From: Porphyromonadaceae bacterium UBA7207
GTDB taxonomy: Bacteria > Bacteroidota > Bacteroidia > Bacteroidales > Muribaculaceae
Assembly (NCBI GenBank): GCA_002490635.1
Contig: DKUJ01000022.1
Location: 1 to 64,000 of the forward strand
DNA length: 64,000 bases
Reading direction: 5' to 3'
The notes beneath the pieces were generated by a model. That model was given only the letters and a program-made list of their open reading frames with translations, was not told where the DNA came from and made no database searches. Position numbers and translations under genes: made by a program. Shown here in pieces: positions 26,906 to 34,528 of the stretch. Positions within the stretch are counted from its first letter, which is position 1, and each line of letters opens with the position of its first letter.

Positions 26906-28015
26906 TCAGAGTTGCGCGGCCTTGAGTTTTTCGGCGTTTTCGGCTACGGCGAGGGCATCGAGGAGTTCCTGGATGTCGCCGTCGACAAATGCCGCCAGAT
27001 TATAGGCCGTGAAGTTTATGCGGTGGTCGGTAATGCGTCCCTGAGGATAGTTGTAGGTGCGTATTTTGGCCGAGCGGTCGCCGGTGGAAACCATTGTCTT
27101 GCGGCGCGAGGCAATGTCGTCGACGTATTTCTGGTGTTCTTTATCGTATATGAAAGTGCGAAGGCGGCTCAGGGCGCGTTCCTTGTTTTTGGGCTGGTCG
27201 CGGGTTTCGGTGCACTCTATGAGTATTTCCTCGCTCACTCCGGTGTTCGGGTTGCGCCACATGTAGCGCAGGCGCACACCGCTTTCCACCTTGTTCACGT
27301 TCTGGCCGCCGGCGCCGCCGCTACGGAAGGTGTCCCATTTTATTTCGCCCTCGTTTATCTGCACGTCGAACGGTTCTGCCTCCGGCAGCACTGCCACGGT
27401 GGCGGCGGATGTGTGCACACGGCCCTGTGTTTCGGTGGCAGGCACGCGCTGCACGCGGTGCACGCCGCTTTCGTATTTCAGCACTCCGTACACACCCTCG
27501 CCGCTTATGGCCAAAACGACTTCCTTGAAGCCTCCGGCGGCACCTTCGCTGGCCGATGTCACGGCCACGTTCCATCCGCGGCTTTCGCAGAAGCGGATAT
27601 ACATCTTGCACAGGTCGCCGGCGAAGAGTGCGGCCTCGTCGCCGCCAGTGCCTCCGCGGATTTCCAGGATGGCGTTCTTGGAGTCTTCGGGGTCGGCAGG
27701 GATAAGCAGCAGACGGATTTCGTCCTCAGTGCCGGGCAAAGCCTCATTGGCGCTGTCGAGCTGTTCCTGGGCCATCTGACGCATCTCCGGGTCGCTTTCG
27801 TCGGCAAGGATGGCGCGAGCCTCGTCGGCGCGGTCGAGCAGTGTCCGGTAGCGGCGTGTGGCCTCGGTAAGGCGTTCGAGTTCCTTGTATTCCTTTGTGA
27901 GGCGCACATAGCGTTGCATGTCGGCTATTACGGCAGGGTCGGTAATCAGTGTGGCCACTTCGCGGAAGCGGCTTTCGATGCCTTCGAGTTGTTGGAGAAG
28001 CTTGTTGTCAGCCAT
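26906..28015 (-). CDS. prfA: Peptide chain release factor 1
   Basis: 369 residues. The PxT anticodon-like tripeptide is PAT in RVPATETQGRVHTS (about 190), marking RF1, which reads UAA and UAG, rather than RF2. The catalytic GGQ is in SGGAGGQNVNKVES (about 235). Coiled-coil N-terminal domain and C-terminal domain are complete; length is typical. Its ATG overlaps the end of the upstream yitT-like gene by eight bases. The presence of a normal RF1 matters for the in-frame TAG at 43875: UAG should terminate here. Confidence 0.96.
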   Translation of the reverse strand: MADNKLLQQLEGIESRFREVATLITDPAVIADMQRYVRLTKEYKELERLTEATRRYRTLLDRADEARAILADESDPEMRQMAQEQLDSANEALPGTEDEIRLLLIPADPEDSKNAILEIRGGTGGDEAALFAGDLCKMYIRFCESRGWNVAVTSASEGAAGGFKEVVLAISGEGVYGVLKYESGVHRVQRVPATETQGRVHTSAATVAVLPEAEPFDVQINEGEIKWDTFRSGGAGGQNVNKVESGVRLRYMWRNPNTGVSEEILIECTETRDQPKNKERALSRLRTFIYDKEHQKYVDDIASRRKTMVSTGDRSAKIRTYNYPQGRITDHRINFTAYNLAAFVDGDIQELLDALAVAENAEKLKAAQL

Positions 28016-28937
28016 TAGTAGTTTCCGGTTGATTGGCGGGAAGCTGTGTAGCGAAACTTTTTTTAATCTTCATTTTCACCTTCAGCTCGTCGAAGCCTTT
28101 GCCGTACACGCCGTTCACATGAGCCTGCGCGCAGAACGCGTTGGGGTCGATGCTCTTTATTATCCTGCTAATGGTCACGGCTTCGATTTTGCGGCACATT
28201 ACCAGAAGCACTTTCACTTCTTTCTTGGAATACCATCCCATGCCTGTCAGGACAGTGCATCCGCGGTGCGCCTCGTTGTTGATGGCTGTGGCTATCTCTT
28301 CCCACTTGGAGGAAAAGACGGTGAACTGCACCGCCTGGCGGTCGGTGTTGATTACCATGTCGGCCACGTAGGAGCAGAGAAAGAGCACTATGAGGCCGAA
28401 CACCACTTTGTCGATCTGCAAGGTAACGAAGTACGACGAGGATATGATGAACAGGTCGGTATAGAGCATCGTGCGCCCTACGGTAACGTTGGAGTGCTTG
28501 CTCACCATGGCGGCAACAATGTCGGTTCCGCCCGAGGAGCCGTTGTGGGTGAATGCCAGCCCCACGCCAAGACCTGCGGCAACGCCGCCGATTACTATGT
28601 TGAGGAAGCTTTCGTCGGTGAATCCCGAGGCCAGCAGCGGCTGGAAGATGCCCAGGAAAACGCTCATCATGGTGCATCCGAAGATGGTGCCGAGCACAAA
28701 CTGTTTGCCCACAATCTTGTATGCTATGGCCAGCAGGGTTAGATTGAGGGCATAGTTGGTGATTGCCACCGGAATGCCGGTGAGGAAGTAGACAATGGTG
28801 CTAAGACCTGCGGCACCACCGATTACCACCCTTTCGGGAAGAATGAAACCGCAGAATCCGAAGGCATAGATGGCCATGCCCAGCGAGATGAAGACATAGT
28901 CGCGGGCCGAGCGCCACAGGTTGATTTTTTTAGTCAC
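28008..28937 (-). CDS. YitT family membrane protein (DUF161/DUF2179)
   Basis: 309 residues. The first 200 contain about five or six hydrophobic helices with the family phrases GFILPERVVIGGAAGLS and NGSSGGTDIVAAMV; residues about 215-290 form the soluble DUF2179 domain (GCTVLTGMGWYSKKEVKVLLV). The family is widespread and its transported substrate, if any, is not established. A C-terminal tail of about 20 polar residues is extra. It overlaps prfA by eight bases. A TATCTTTG -7-like element is at 28973-28980. Confidence 0.9.
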   Translation of the reverse strand: MTKKINLWRSARDYVFISLGMAIYAFGFCGFILPERVVIGGAAGLSTIVYFLTGIPVAITNYALNLTLLAIAYKIVGKQFVLGTIFGCTMMSVFLGIFQPLLASGFTDESFLNIVIGGVAAGLGVGLAFTHNGSSGGTDIVAAMVSKHSNVTVGRTMLYTDLFIISSSYFVTLQIDKVVFGLIVLFLCSYVADMVINTDRQAVQFTVFSSKWEEIATAINNEAHRGCTVLTGMGWYSKKEVKVLLVMCRKIEAVTISRIIKSIDPNAFCAQAHVNGVYGKGFDELKVKMKIKKSFATQLPANQPETTNG

Positions 28938-28972
28938 TATTGTAACGGCTTTGATGATGCGATAATTCGCGG

Positions 28973-28980
28973 CAAAGATA
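28973..28980 (-). promoter_or_regulatory. Candidate -7 element for the yitT-prfA-pyrF-GT2 unit
   Basis: TATCTTTG on the minus strand, 35 bases before the yitT-like ATG. No clear -33 element. Confidence 0.4.
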
Positions 28981-29022
28981 ATACATTTTACAACAGTTTT
29001 CCGGCGGAAGCCAAAAAAACCG

Positions 29023-30267
29023 TTAAAGCAGCGATTTGTCGAGCGATGTCTGGCAGGATGAGAGTGCCTCGCATATGGCGTGGCGGTCCATGTCCTTGCC
29101 TATGAATACGAGTTTCACCATCCTGTCGCCGTAGACGGGATCCCAGTCGAGGGCTATGGCTGGGTCGGCGGCCATGATGTCGCGGAGTTCCTCTTCAGGT
29201 GCGGTGGCGAACCACAGTCCGGCTTCGGTGAGCTTCTTCTGCCGGCCGGCGGTCTCGAACAGATAGCTCATGTCGGGGTTGTGCCTGAAGTAGACCACAC
29301 CTTTGCAGCGGATTACCGATTCTGGCCAGCTGCCGGCGATGAAATGGTCGAAGCGGTTGATATCCAGAGGCCGGCGGTCGGAATACACGAACGTGCCTAT
29401 GCCGTATTCTTCGGTGTGGCCGTTTTCGCCGTGGTGGCAGTGGCCGCAGTGGCAGTCGGCGCCATGTTCATGGTGGTGCTCCTGGTGGTTGTGTTCGTGA
29501 TGGTCGTGGTCTTCGTGGTTATGCCGGTTTTCTATTTCCTGCACCCATGTGGCGGAGGTGGCCACGTCCTCGAAGTCGAACAGGCTGGTATTCAGAAGGC
29601 AGTCAAGATCCACGTTGCAGTAGTCGCACTCGATTATGCGTGCCTTGGGCTGTATGGCACGTATCACGGCACGCACGCGGGCCGCTTCCCCGGCGGATAT
29701 CTCGCTGATTTTGTTCAGCAGTATGATGTTGCAGAATTCTATCTGTTCTATTACCAGATTCTCGATGTCGTCGCTGTGGTGGTGTTCGCGCAGGCTTTCA
29801 CCGCAGCCGAATTCGTCGCGCATGCGCAAGGCGTCCACAACAGTGGCTATGGCGTCGAGCCGCGGGATGCCCGCTTTGCGGTATTTACTCTCCATGTTCG
29901 GGATGGAACAGATGGTCTGGGCTATCGGCGCCGGCTCACATATGCCGCTGGCCTCGATAACGATATAATCGAATGAGCGGCTTTCCACAAGCGATGCCAG
30001 CTGTTCCACAAGGTCCATTTTGAGGCTGCAGCATATGCATCCGTTCTGCAGAGCCACCAAATCTGTATTGTCGGCGGCTTTGTCCTGTCCCACCACACCT
30101 CCTTTGGCAATGAGGGACGCATCGATGTTCACTTCGCCGATATCGTTCACAATCACTGCAAAGCGGATTCCGCGACGGTTGGTGAGTATGTTGTTCAGCA
30201 GTGTCGTTTTGCCGCTGCCAAGATAGCCGGTGAGCAGAAGCACCGGCACTTGTGTGTTGCTGGTCAT
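29023..30267 (-). CDS. COG0523 (CobW-like) GTPase metallochaperone with a histidine-rich loop
   Basis: 414 residues. GTPase motifs: GYLGSGKTT (14-22), the metal-binding GCICC (76-80) typical of COG0523, and NKISE as the base-specificity loop. A segment at about 248-285 is densely packed with His, Asp, Glu and three Cys, suited to zinc or cobalt binding. The C-terminal CobW domain (about 300-414) is complete. Such proteins deliver metal, often zinc, to target enzymes at GTP expense. The start overlaps the tatD-like stop by four bases, making it the last gene of a long operon. No Zur site is obvious, as expected for an internal gene. Confidence 0.9.
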   Translation of the reverse strand: MTSNTQVPVLLLTGYLGSGKTTLLNNILTNRRGIRFAVIVNDIGEVNIDASLIAKGGVVGQDKAADNTDLVALQNGCICCSLKMDLVEQLASLVESRSFDYIVIEASGICEPAPIAQTICSIPNMESKYRKAGIPRLDAIATVVDALRMRDEFGCGESLREHHHSDDIENLVIEQIEFCNIILLNKISEISAGEAARVRAVIRAIQPKARIIECDYCNVDLDCLLNTSLFDFEDVATSATWVQEIENRHNHEDHDHHEHNHQEHHHEHGADCHCGHCHHGENGHTEEYGIGTFVYSDRRPLDINRFDHFIAGSWPESVIRCKGVVYFRHNPDMSYLFETAGRQKKLTEAGLWFATAPEEELRDIMAADPAIALDWDPVYGDRMVKLVFIGKDMDRHAICEALSSCQTSLDKSLL

Positions 30268-30878
30268 AGTTTTATGCTCTTATTGTAGAATTCCCTTAGG
30301 GAAAGTTGTTGTAGGTCTATAATTTTTTCGATGGATAGCGACGACTCGTCGGTTTCGGCGAAGCGGTGTTCCGCAGGGGTGACTCTAAGAGCCTCGGGGT
30401 CGAAATGCTCGCCGAAGCTCAGCGAGTAGCCTGCATCGAGCAGCTGGCGGGCCAGAGCGGCGTTTCGCCGGAAACCGTGAATAATCCGCGGGCAATCGCC
30501 GGGCAGCTTTCTTGCAAGTGCCAGCAGGCGGTGCCATGCGCCCGTGCAGTGCACTATTATCGGTTTTCCGGCATCGGAGGCAATGGCGGCCTGGCGCAGA
30601 AATATCTGTTCCTGGATTTCGAGTGTGGCGCCGCGGCGGCTGTCGAGCCCGCATTCGCCCACAGCGACGACTTCAGGCCGTGCTATGGTAGCTTTCAGGC
30701 GTTGCCACAACTCTTCGGGAAGTGGTGCTGCTGTGTCCCAGGGGTGTATGCCTGCGCTGAAAAGGCGGCCTTCGGAGGCAGCGGGGGCGGAAGTATAGGA
30801 CGGGAGGTTGAAGATGGCATGAGCCGACGGCCACTTGTGGGTGTGTATGTCGACAATTTCCGGTGGAAACGGATTCAT
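30264..30878 (-). CDS. Short TatD-family metal-dependent hydrolase
   Basis: About 204 residues from the ATG at 30878 (MNPFPPEIVDIHTHKW). TatD metal ligands are visible: DIHTH, GIHPWDT, the VGECGLD glutamate, IIVHCTG, IIHGFRR and a late Asp in AETDES. TatD enzymes have 3'-5' exonuclease/DNase-type activity. The protein is about 50 residues shorter than E. coli TatD, a size I associate with a Bacteroidetes subgroup. Four-base overlaps link it to yidD before and the COG0523 gene after. Confidence 0.87.
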   Translation of the reverse strand: MNPFPPEIVDIHTHKWPSAHAIFNLPSYTSAPAASEGRLFSAGIHPWDTAAPLPEELWQRLKATIARPEVVAVGECGLDSRRGATLEIQEQIFLRQAAIASDAGKPIIVHCTGAWHRLLALARKLPGDCPRIIHGFRRNAALARQLLDAGYSLSFGEHFDPEALRVTPAEHRFAETDESSLSIEKIIDLQQLSLREFYNKSIKL

Positions 30879-31114
30879 GGCACGGGGTCGTAGCCGCAGC
30901 CTCCCCACGGATGGCAGCGCAGAATGCGCTTCAATGCAAGCCAGGAGCCTTTCATGGGGCCGTGGCGGCGCAGGGCTTCAAGTGCATAGGCACTGCAGGT
31001 GGGTGTGTAGCGGCAGCTTGGTGGAAACAGTGGCGAGATGCACAGGCGGTAGATGTGCACAGGCAACGACAGAAGCCATACTGCGGCTTCAGCAATCGGA
31101 TTGCGGGCTTTCAT
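30875..31114 (-). CDS. yidD: Membrane protein insertion efficiency factor YidD
   Basis: 79 residues with the family hallmark SCRYTPTCSAYALEAL and KRILRCHPWGGCGYDPVP. YidD is a small membrane-associated protein that assists YidC-mediated insertion. It overlaps the end of rnpA by 26 bases, the classical rnpA-yidD arrangement, although neither rpmH nor yidC is adjacent here. Confidence 0.93.
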   Translation of the reverse strand: MKARNPIAEAAVWLLSLPVHIYRLCISPLFPPSCRYTPTCSAYALEALRRHGPMKGSWLALKRILRCHPWGGCGYDPVP

Positions 31115-31523
31115 TGTAGTATGTGCTCAGAGAGGAGAGTATTCTGCGCATGGCCTCGGCCACGGAAGCATAGCTTTTGAGCGAGTCGGCCACGTAGACG
31201 AATGCCAAGTCGAGCCGCAGACCGGGAGCAACGGGATAGGCTCCTTTCTGCAGGCGATATGCTTCGCGAATGAGCCTTCGCATGCGCACACGGTCCACGG
31301 CGTGGCGCAGACGCTTTTTGGGTACGCTGATCAGGAAGGCCACGGGGGCATCGCTCTTGCGCCGCGGATTGTTGCGGGCCACAGCGCGGAGGGGATAGGC
31401 AAGCCGTGAAAAATCGGCTCCGCCACGGCCGAACAATTGCTCGATGGCCACGACGGAGCACAGTTTCTCTTTTTTGTAGAGAGGGAATTCTTTCACTTTA
31501 CCTGCCGGATCATGAGTTGACAA
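31089..31523 (-). CDS. rnpA: Ribonuclease P protein component
   Basis: Up to 144 residues. RnpA is the protein cofactor of RNase P, which trims tRNA 5' leaders. The basic RNA-binding segment RHAVDRVRMRRLIREAYR fits the family RNR-like motif, and KEKLCSVVAIEQLFGRG matches the N-terminal helix. The start is uncertain: there is no in-frame ATG. TTG at 31523 directly abuts the hemD stop; GTG at 31496 gives MKEFPLYKKEKL, closer to the usual family opening. The gene lies between hemD and yidD in an overlapping operon. Confidence 0.92.
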   Translation of the reverse strand: MSTHDPAGKVKEFPLYKKEKLCSVVAIEQLFGRGGADFSRLAYPLRAVARNNPRRKSDAPVAFLISVPKKRLRHAVDRVRMRRLIREAYRLQKGAYPVAPGLRLDLAFVYVADSLKSYASVAEAMRRILSSLSTYYNESPQSDC

Positions 31524-32282
31524 TCAAGCGGAAGTCTTGTCTTTCTCGGTGGTAAGCCAGCGGTCGATGGCGGCGGGCATCGAGGGTGCCTCGGGTGCCG
31601 GAGCCTGGATATCGAGCCGGAGGCCGGCATCGGTCACACTCTTGGCAGTGGAAGGGCCGAGAGCGGCAATGGCGATTTTGTCCTGTTTGAAATCAGGGAA
31701 ATTCTTCAGCAGGCTGTCGATTCCCTGCGGGCTGAAGAACACAAGCATGTCGTAATCGAATGCTTCGTCGGGAGCGAAGTCGTTGCTTACGGTGCGGTAG
31801 AGGGCGGCACGCGTGAAGTTGATTTTCGCCGATTCCAGCAGCGAGGATTCGGAGCCGTTGTTGACATCGCTCACGGCCCAGAGGAATTTCTCGGTCTTGT
31901 GTTTTGCCAGATATGGCACAAGATCGGAGAGGCGTCCGGTGTTGGAGGCGAAAATTTTACGTTTGCGGTACACTATGTATTTCTGCAGGTAGTTGGCTAT
32001 GGTTTCGCTGGTGCAGAAATACTTCATGGTTATGGGAATGGTGATTCTCATCTCCTCACAGAGACGGAAGAAACTGTCGACGGCTATTTTCGCAGTGAAA
32101 ATCACGGCGGTGAAGTCGGCGATATTGATTTTTTGCTGGCGGAACTCGCGGGAGCTCAATCCTTCTACCTTGATGAACGGGCGGAAAACGATTTCCACAC
32201 CGTGTTTCTGAGCGATATCAAAGTAAGGGCTCTTTTCCGATTCGGGGCGGGGCTGGGATACTAATATTTTTTTAATGCTCAC
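31524..32282 (-). CDS. hemD: Uroporphyrinogen-III synthase family protein
   Basis: 252 residues starting from GTG at 32282 (MSIKKILVSQPRPE). The two-lobed HemD pattern is present: VSQPRP at the first strand, a mid-protein segment KYFCTSETIANYLQKY, and the returning FFSPQGIDSLLKNF and IAALGPSTAKSV that close the active-site cleft. HemD cyclises hydroxymethylbilane to uroporphyrinogen III. HemD sequences diverge strongly, and Bacteroidales often lack complete haem pathways, so the reaction is likely but not certain. A Pro/Ala-rich linker precedes the end. It follows the DUF4271 gene by 28 bases. Confidence 0.8.
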   Translation of the reverse strand: MSIKKILVSQPRPESEKSPYFDIAQKHGVEIVFRPFIKVEGLSSREFRQQKINIADFTAVIFTAKIAVDSFFRLCEEMRITIPITMKYFCTSETIANYLQKYIVYRKRKIFASNTGRLSDLVPYLAKHKTEKFLWAVSDVNNGSESSLLESAKINFTRAALYRTVSNDFAPDEAFDYDMLVFFSPQGIDSLLKNFPDFKQDKIAIAALGPSTAKSVTDAGLRLDIQAPAPEAPSMPAAIDRWLTTEKDKTSA

Positions 32283-32310
32283 TCTTTCAGGTGCTTAGTT
32301 GGGGTCTCTG

Positions 32311-33246
32311 CTATACGACAACTGTAAGAAAGCACAGCAGTCGGTATATTAAAAGTACCGGTATGATTTCCAGGGTGCAAAGGTACAAAATAAAGTAAAG
32401 CAAAGAGCGCAGTTTGTGGTAAAAAATTTTAAAGCCCTTGACCACGAAAACTGCTCTTGAAGCGGCATATATGGCCGCGGAAAGCCAAAGCATGGGTGTG
32501 GTCCATTCCGGGCGGCACACTATGAGCAGGGCGGGAGCGGCAAGCGCCAGGCCGGCTATTGCCGAGGATGCGGCAAAGCCCTGCACCCACTGGCGGCGCC
32601 CTTCGGGGCTGGAAAAGGAATAGCCTATCAGTGAATACACGGCAATCTGGAAAAGATAGTACAGACCGAGTATTCCCATGGCGGCAGTGGTGCCGGAAAA
32701 TGATGCTGTGGCGGGGCGACCGTTGATATTGTAGAGCACCACGCCACCGAAGACAATGAACGCCAGAGCCAGAAGGAAAGCGGTGGGCAGGTGCACGCGG
32801 GTGTTGTCGTCGAAGGCGTTGTTGCGCCGGCGGTAGCCGGTGAGTTCGTTGCAGTAGGCACGCAGTGCGCGCAGCACCGACTGGCCGTTGAGCGCCGTAG
32901 CGGCGAGGGTGAGCATGAGTATGGCGGTGAGAATGCCTCCGCCGGAAGGGAAATCGGGTCGGCTCTCGCCTACGATGCCGCGCGTGAATCCGGAATCGAC
33001 ACCTACGACAGTGTGCGCGGCTATGGTGTCGGCAAGTAGATCGACGGCCACGCTGTCGCGGTAGGTCTCGGTGGCGAAGTGTGGTATCCGGCCTGTCACG
33101 GTGTCGGCGAGAACGGAGTCGAATATGGCTGTGCACACTCCGTTGTCGACGAACTGTGCAGGCGGATTTAGGCTCCGTGGCGCCGGCGTTGGAGCAGGAA
33201 TGCCAAACGGTGTCAGTGGCTGTGTGTGCAGGCTGTCGGCGGCCAT
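32311..33246 (-). CDS. DUF4271 integral membrane protein
   Basis: 311 residues. The first 100 are polar and Pro/Thr-rich with no signal peptide; the rest carries about six or seven membrane helices, ending in a very hydrophobic run before LLCFLTVVV. The layout and its place directly before a hemD-like gene match DUF4271 proteins of Bacteroidetes, for which I know no function. It shares one base with the upstream LOG gene. Confidence 0.8.
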   Translation of the reverse strand: MAADSLHTQPLTPFGIPAPTPAPRSLNPPAQFVDNGVCTAIFDSVLADTVTGRIPHFATETYRDSVAVDLLADTIAAHTVVGVDSGFTRGIVGESRPDFPSGGGILTAILMLTLAATALNGQSVLRALRAYCNELTGYRRRNNAFDDNTRVHLPTAFLLALAFIVFGGVVLYNINGRPATASFSGTTAAMGILGLYYLFQIAVYSLIGYSFSSPEGRRQWVQGFAASSAIAGLALAAPALLIVCRPEWTTPMLWLSAAIYAASRAVFVVKGFKIFYHKLRSLLYFILYLCTLEIIPVLLIYRLLCFLTVVV

Positions 33247-33815
33247 CAGAACTTGGCGGAGAATTCACGGTGTTCCACAGGTGCCAGAGCCATTTCCACG
33301 GCTTCGGCTGCGGTGGAGGCCACGCTGAACAGGCGCAGGTGGTCGGTGTTCATGAATCCGTGGTCAACGGCATTGTGGAGCATTGAAAGGAAAGCGTCGT
33401 AGTAGCCGGCGGTGTTGAAAATCACTATATTTGCATTCAGAAGCCCCAGCTGGCGCCATGTTATGGCCTCAGTTAGCTCCTCGAAAGTGCCTATTCCGCC
33501 GGGAAGAGCTATGATGCCTGTGGCTGTTGCGGCCATTTTCTCCTTGCGGGTGTGCATAGTGTCGGTGACTACGAGGTCTGTGAGTCCTCTGTGGTGCCAG
33601 CCGCGCTCGACCATGAAGCCGGGGATTATGCCGGTTACTTTTCCGCCGGCGGCAAGGGCTGCGTCGGCGGCCGCTCCCATCAGGCCGGTGCGTCCTGCAC
33701 CGTACACAAGAGTGGCGCCGGCGGCGGCAATACGCCTACCGAGGGCGCTTGCGGCTTCGATGAACTCCGGCGCCAGATTCGCCGAGGATCCGCAGTATAT
33801 TGTGATATTGCTCAT
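33246..33815 (-). CDS. LOG family protein (nucleotide-sugar-like phosphoribohydrolase, TIGR00730 type)
   Basis: 189 residues. The signature PGGIGTFEELTE (105-116) and the GAGRTGLMGAAAD stretch (40-51) identify the LYSINE DECARBOXYLASE-like/LOG family with a Rossmann-type fold. Studied members release free bases from nucleoside 5'-monophosphates; they are not lysine decarboxylases despite old naming. The bacterial physiological substrate here is unknown. Four-base overlap with the TPR protein upstream and one base with DUF4271 downstream. Confidence 0.9.
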   Translation of the reverse strand: MSNITIYCGSSANLAPEFIEAASALGRRIAAAGATLVYGAGRTGLMGAAADAALAAGGKVTGIIPGFMVERGWHHRGLTDLVVTDTMHTRKEKMAATATGIIALPGGIGTFEELTEAITWRQLGLLNANIVIFNTAGYYDAFLSMLHNAVDHGFMNTDHLRLFSVASTAAEAVEMALAPVEHREFSAKF

Positions 33816-34528
33816 TGTTGTTTGCTGATTTTTTGCAGAGTCTGTTCCAGATACGGCGTGGGGCGTATTGTGTAGGCACGGCGGAGCAGGGCGGCGGCTT
33901 CGTCGCTGTCGGTCTGTAGCAGCCAGTAACCCAGAGCGAGCAGCACATTATGGTTGTCCGGCTCTATGGCCAGGGCCTCGCGGAGCGCGGCTTCACCTGT
34001 GGTGTCGTCGCCTGCGGCGATGGATGCTTTGCCGAGAATCTCAAGCAGCGAGGTGTCGCCGGGCGATGCCAGCAGAAGCAGACGGGCATAGCATGCCGCT
34101 GAGGCGTTGTCGCCGCGGCGCATGCTGTGGTCGAGCAGCCGCAGTCTCAACGGGCGCAGCAGCCACGGCATTTTCTCTCCAAGAGTGGCGAGCAGCTGAG
34201 GATAGTATGGTGCTATGGAGCATGAATAGCAGTCGCGGCGCACGGCCTCGAGCAGAGTGTCGAGATTCACGGCATTGGAAAGGGCGCGTTCCACGGTTTT
34301 CGACGCCATGGCCGAGTCGCCGCGGATGGCTCCGGCCACAATCATGCGTGCAGTGGCTCCGGCATCGGAGGGATTACGGTCGGCCACAAGGGTGTACAGC
34401 GCCTGCGCCGCGGCATATTCGCCGCTGTCCCAGGCGCGTTCGGCCTGCCGTACGAGTGTGCTGTCTGGAGTGCCGGCCAATGCGGCGGCAGCGACAGCAG
34501 TTGCCATTATTACAGACAGCAGGCGCAT
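33812..34528 (-). CDS. Exported TPR-repeat protein
   Basis: About 238 residues from the ATG at 34528, which overlaps the nucleoside kinase stop by one base; this start yields a signal peptide (MRLLSVIMATAVAAAALAG), while the longer open frame upstream overlaps the kinase in another frame. The mature part is alpha-helical with repeated A/L/Y patterns (WDSGEYAAAQALYTLV, ALAIEPDNHNVLLALGYWLL) typical of tetratricopeptide repeats. Probably a periplasmic scaffold; partner unknown. Confidence 0.8.
   Translation of the reverse strand: MRLLSVIMATAVAAAALAGTPDSTLVRQAERAWDSGEYAAAQALYTLVADRNPSDAGATARMIVAGAIRGDSAMASKTVERALSNAVNLDTLLEAVRRDCYSCSIAPYYPQLLATLGEKMPWLLRPLRLRLLDHSMRRGDNASAACYARLLLLASPGDTSLLEILGKASIAAGDDTTGEAALREALAIEPDNHNVLLALGYWLLQTDSDEAAALLRRAYTIRPTPYLEQTLQKISKQQ

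Noticed and set aside
32378..32385. TACCTTTG as an internal promoter for hemD
   Set aside because: It falls inside the coding sequence of the DUF4271 gene, where it encodes Tyr-Leu-Cys in frame, and its -33 spacing (15) is poor.
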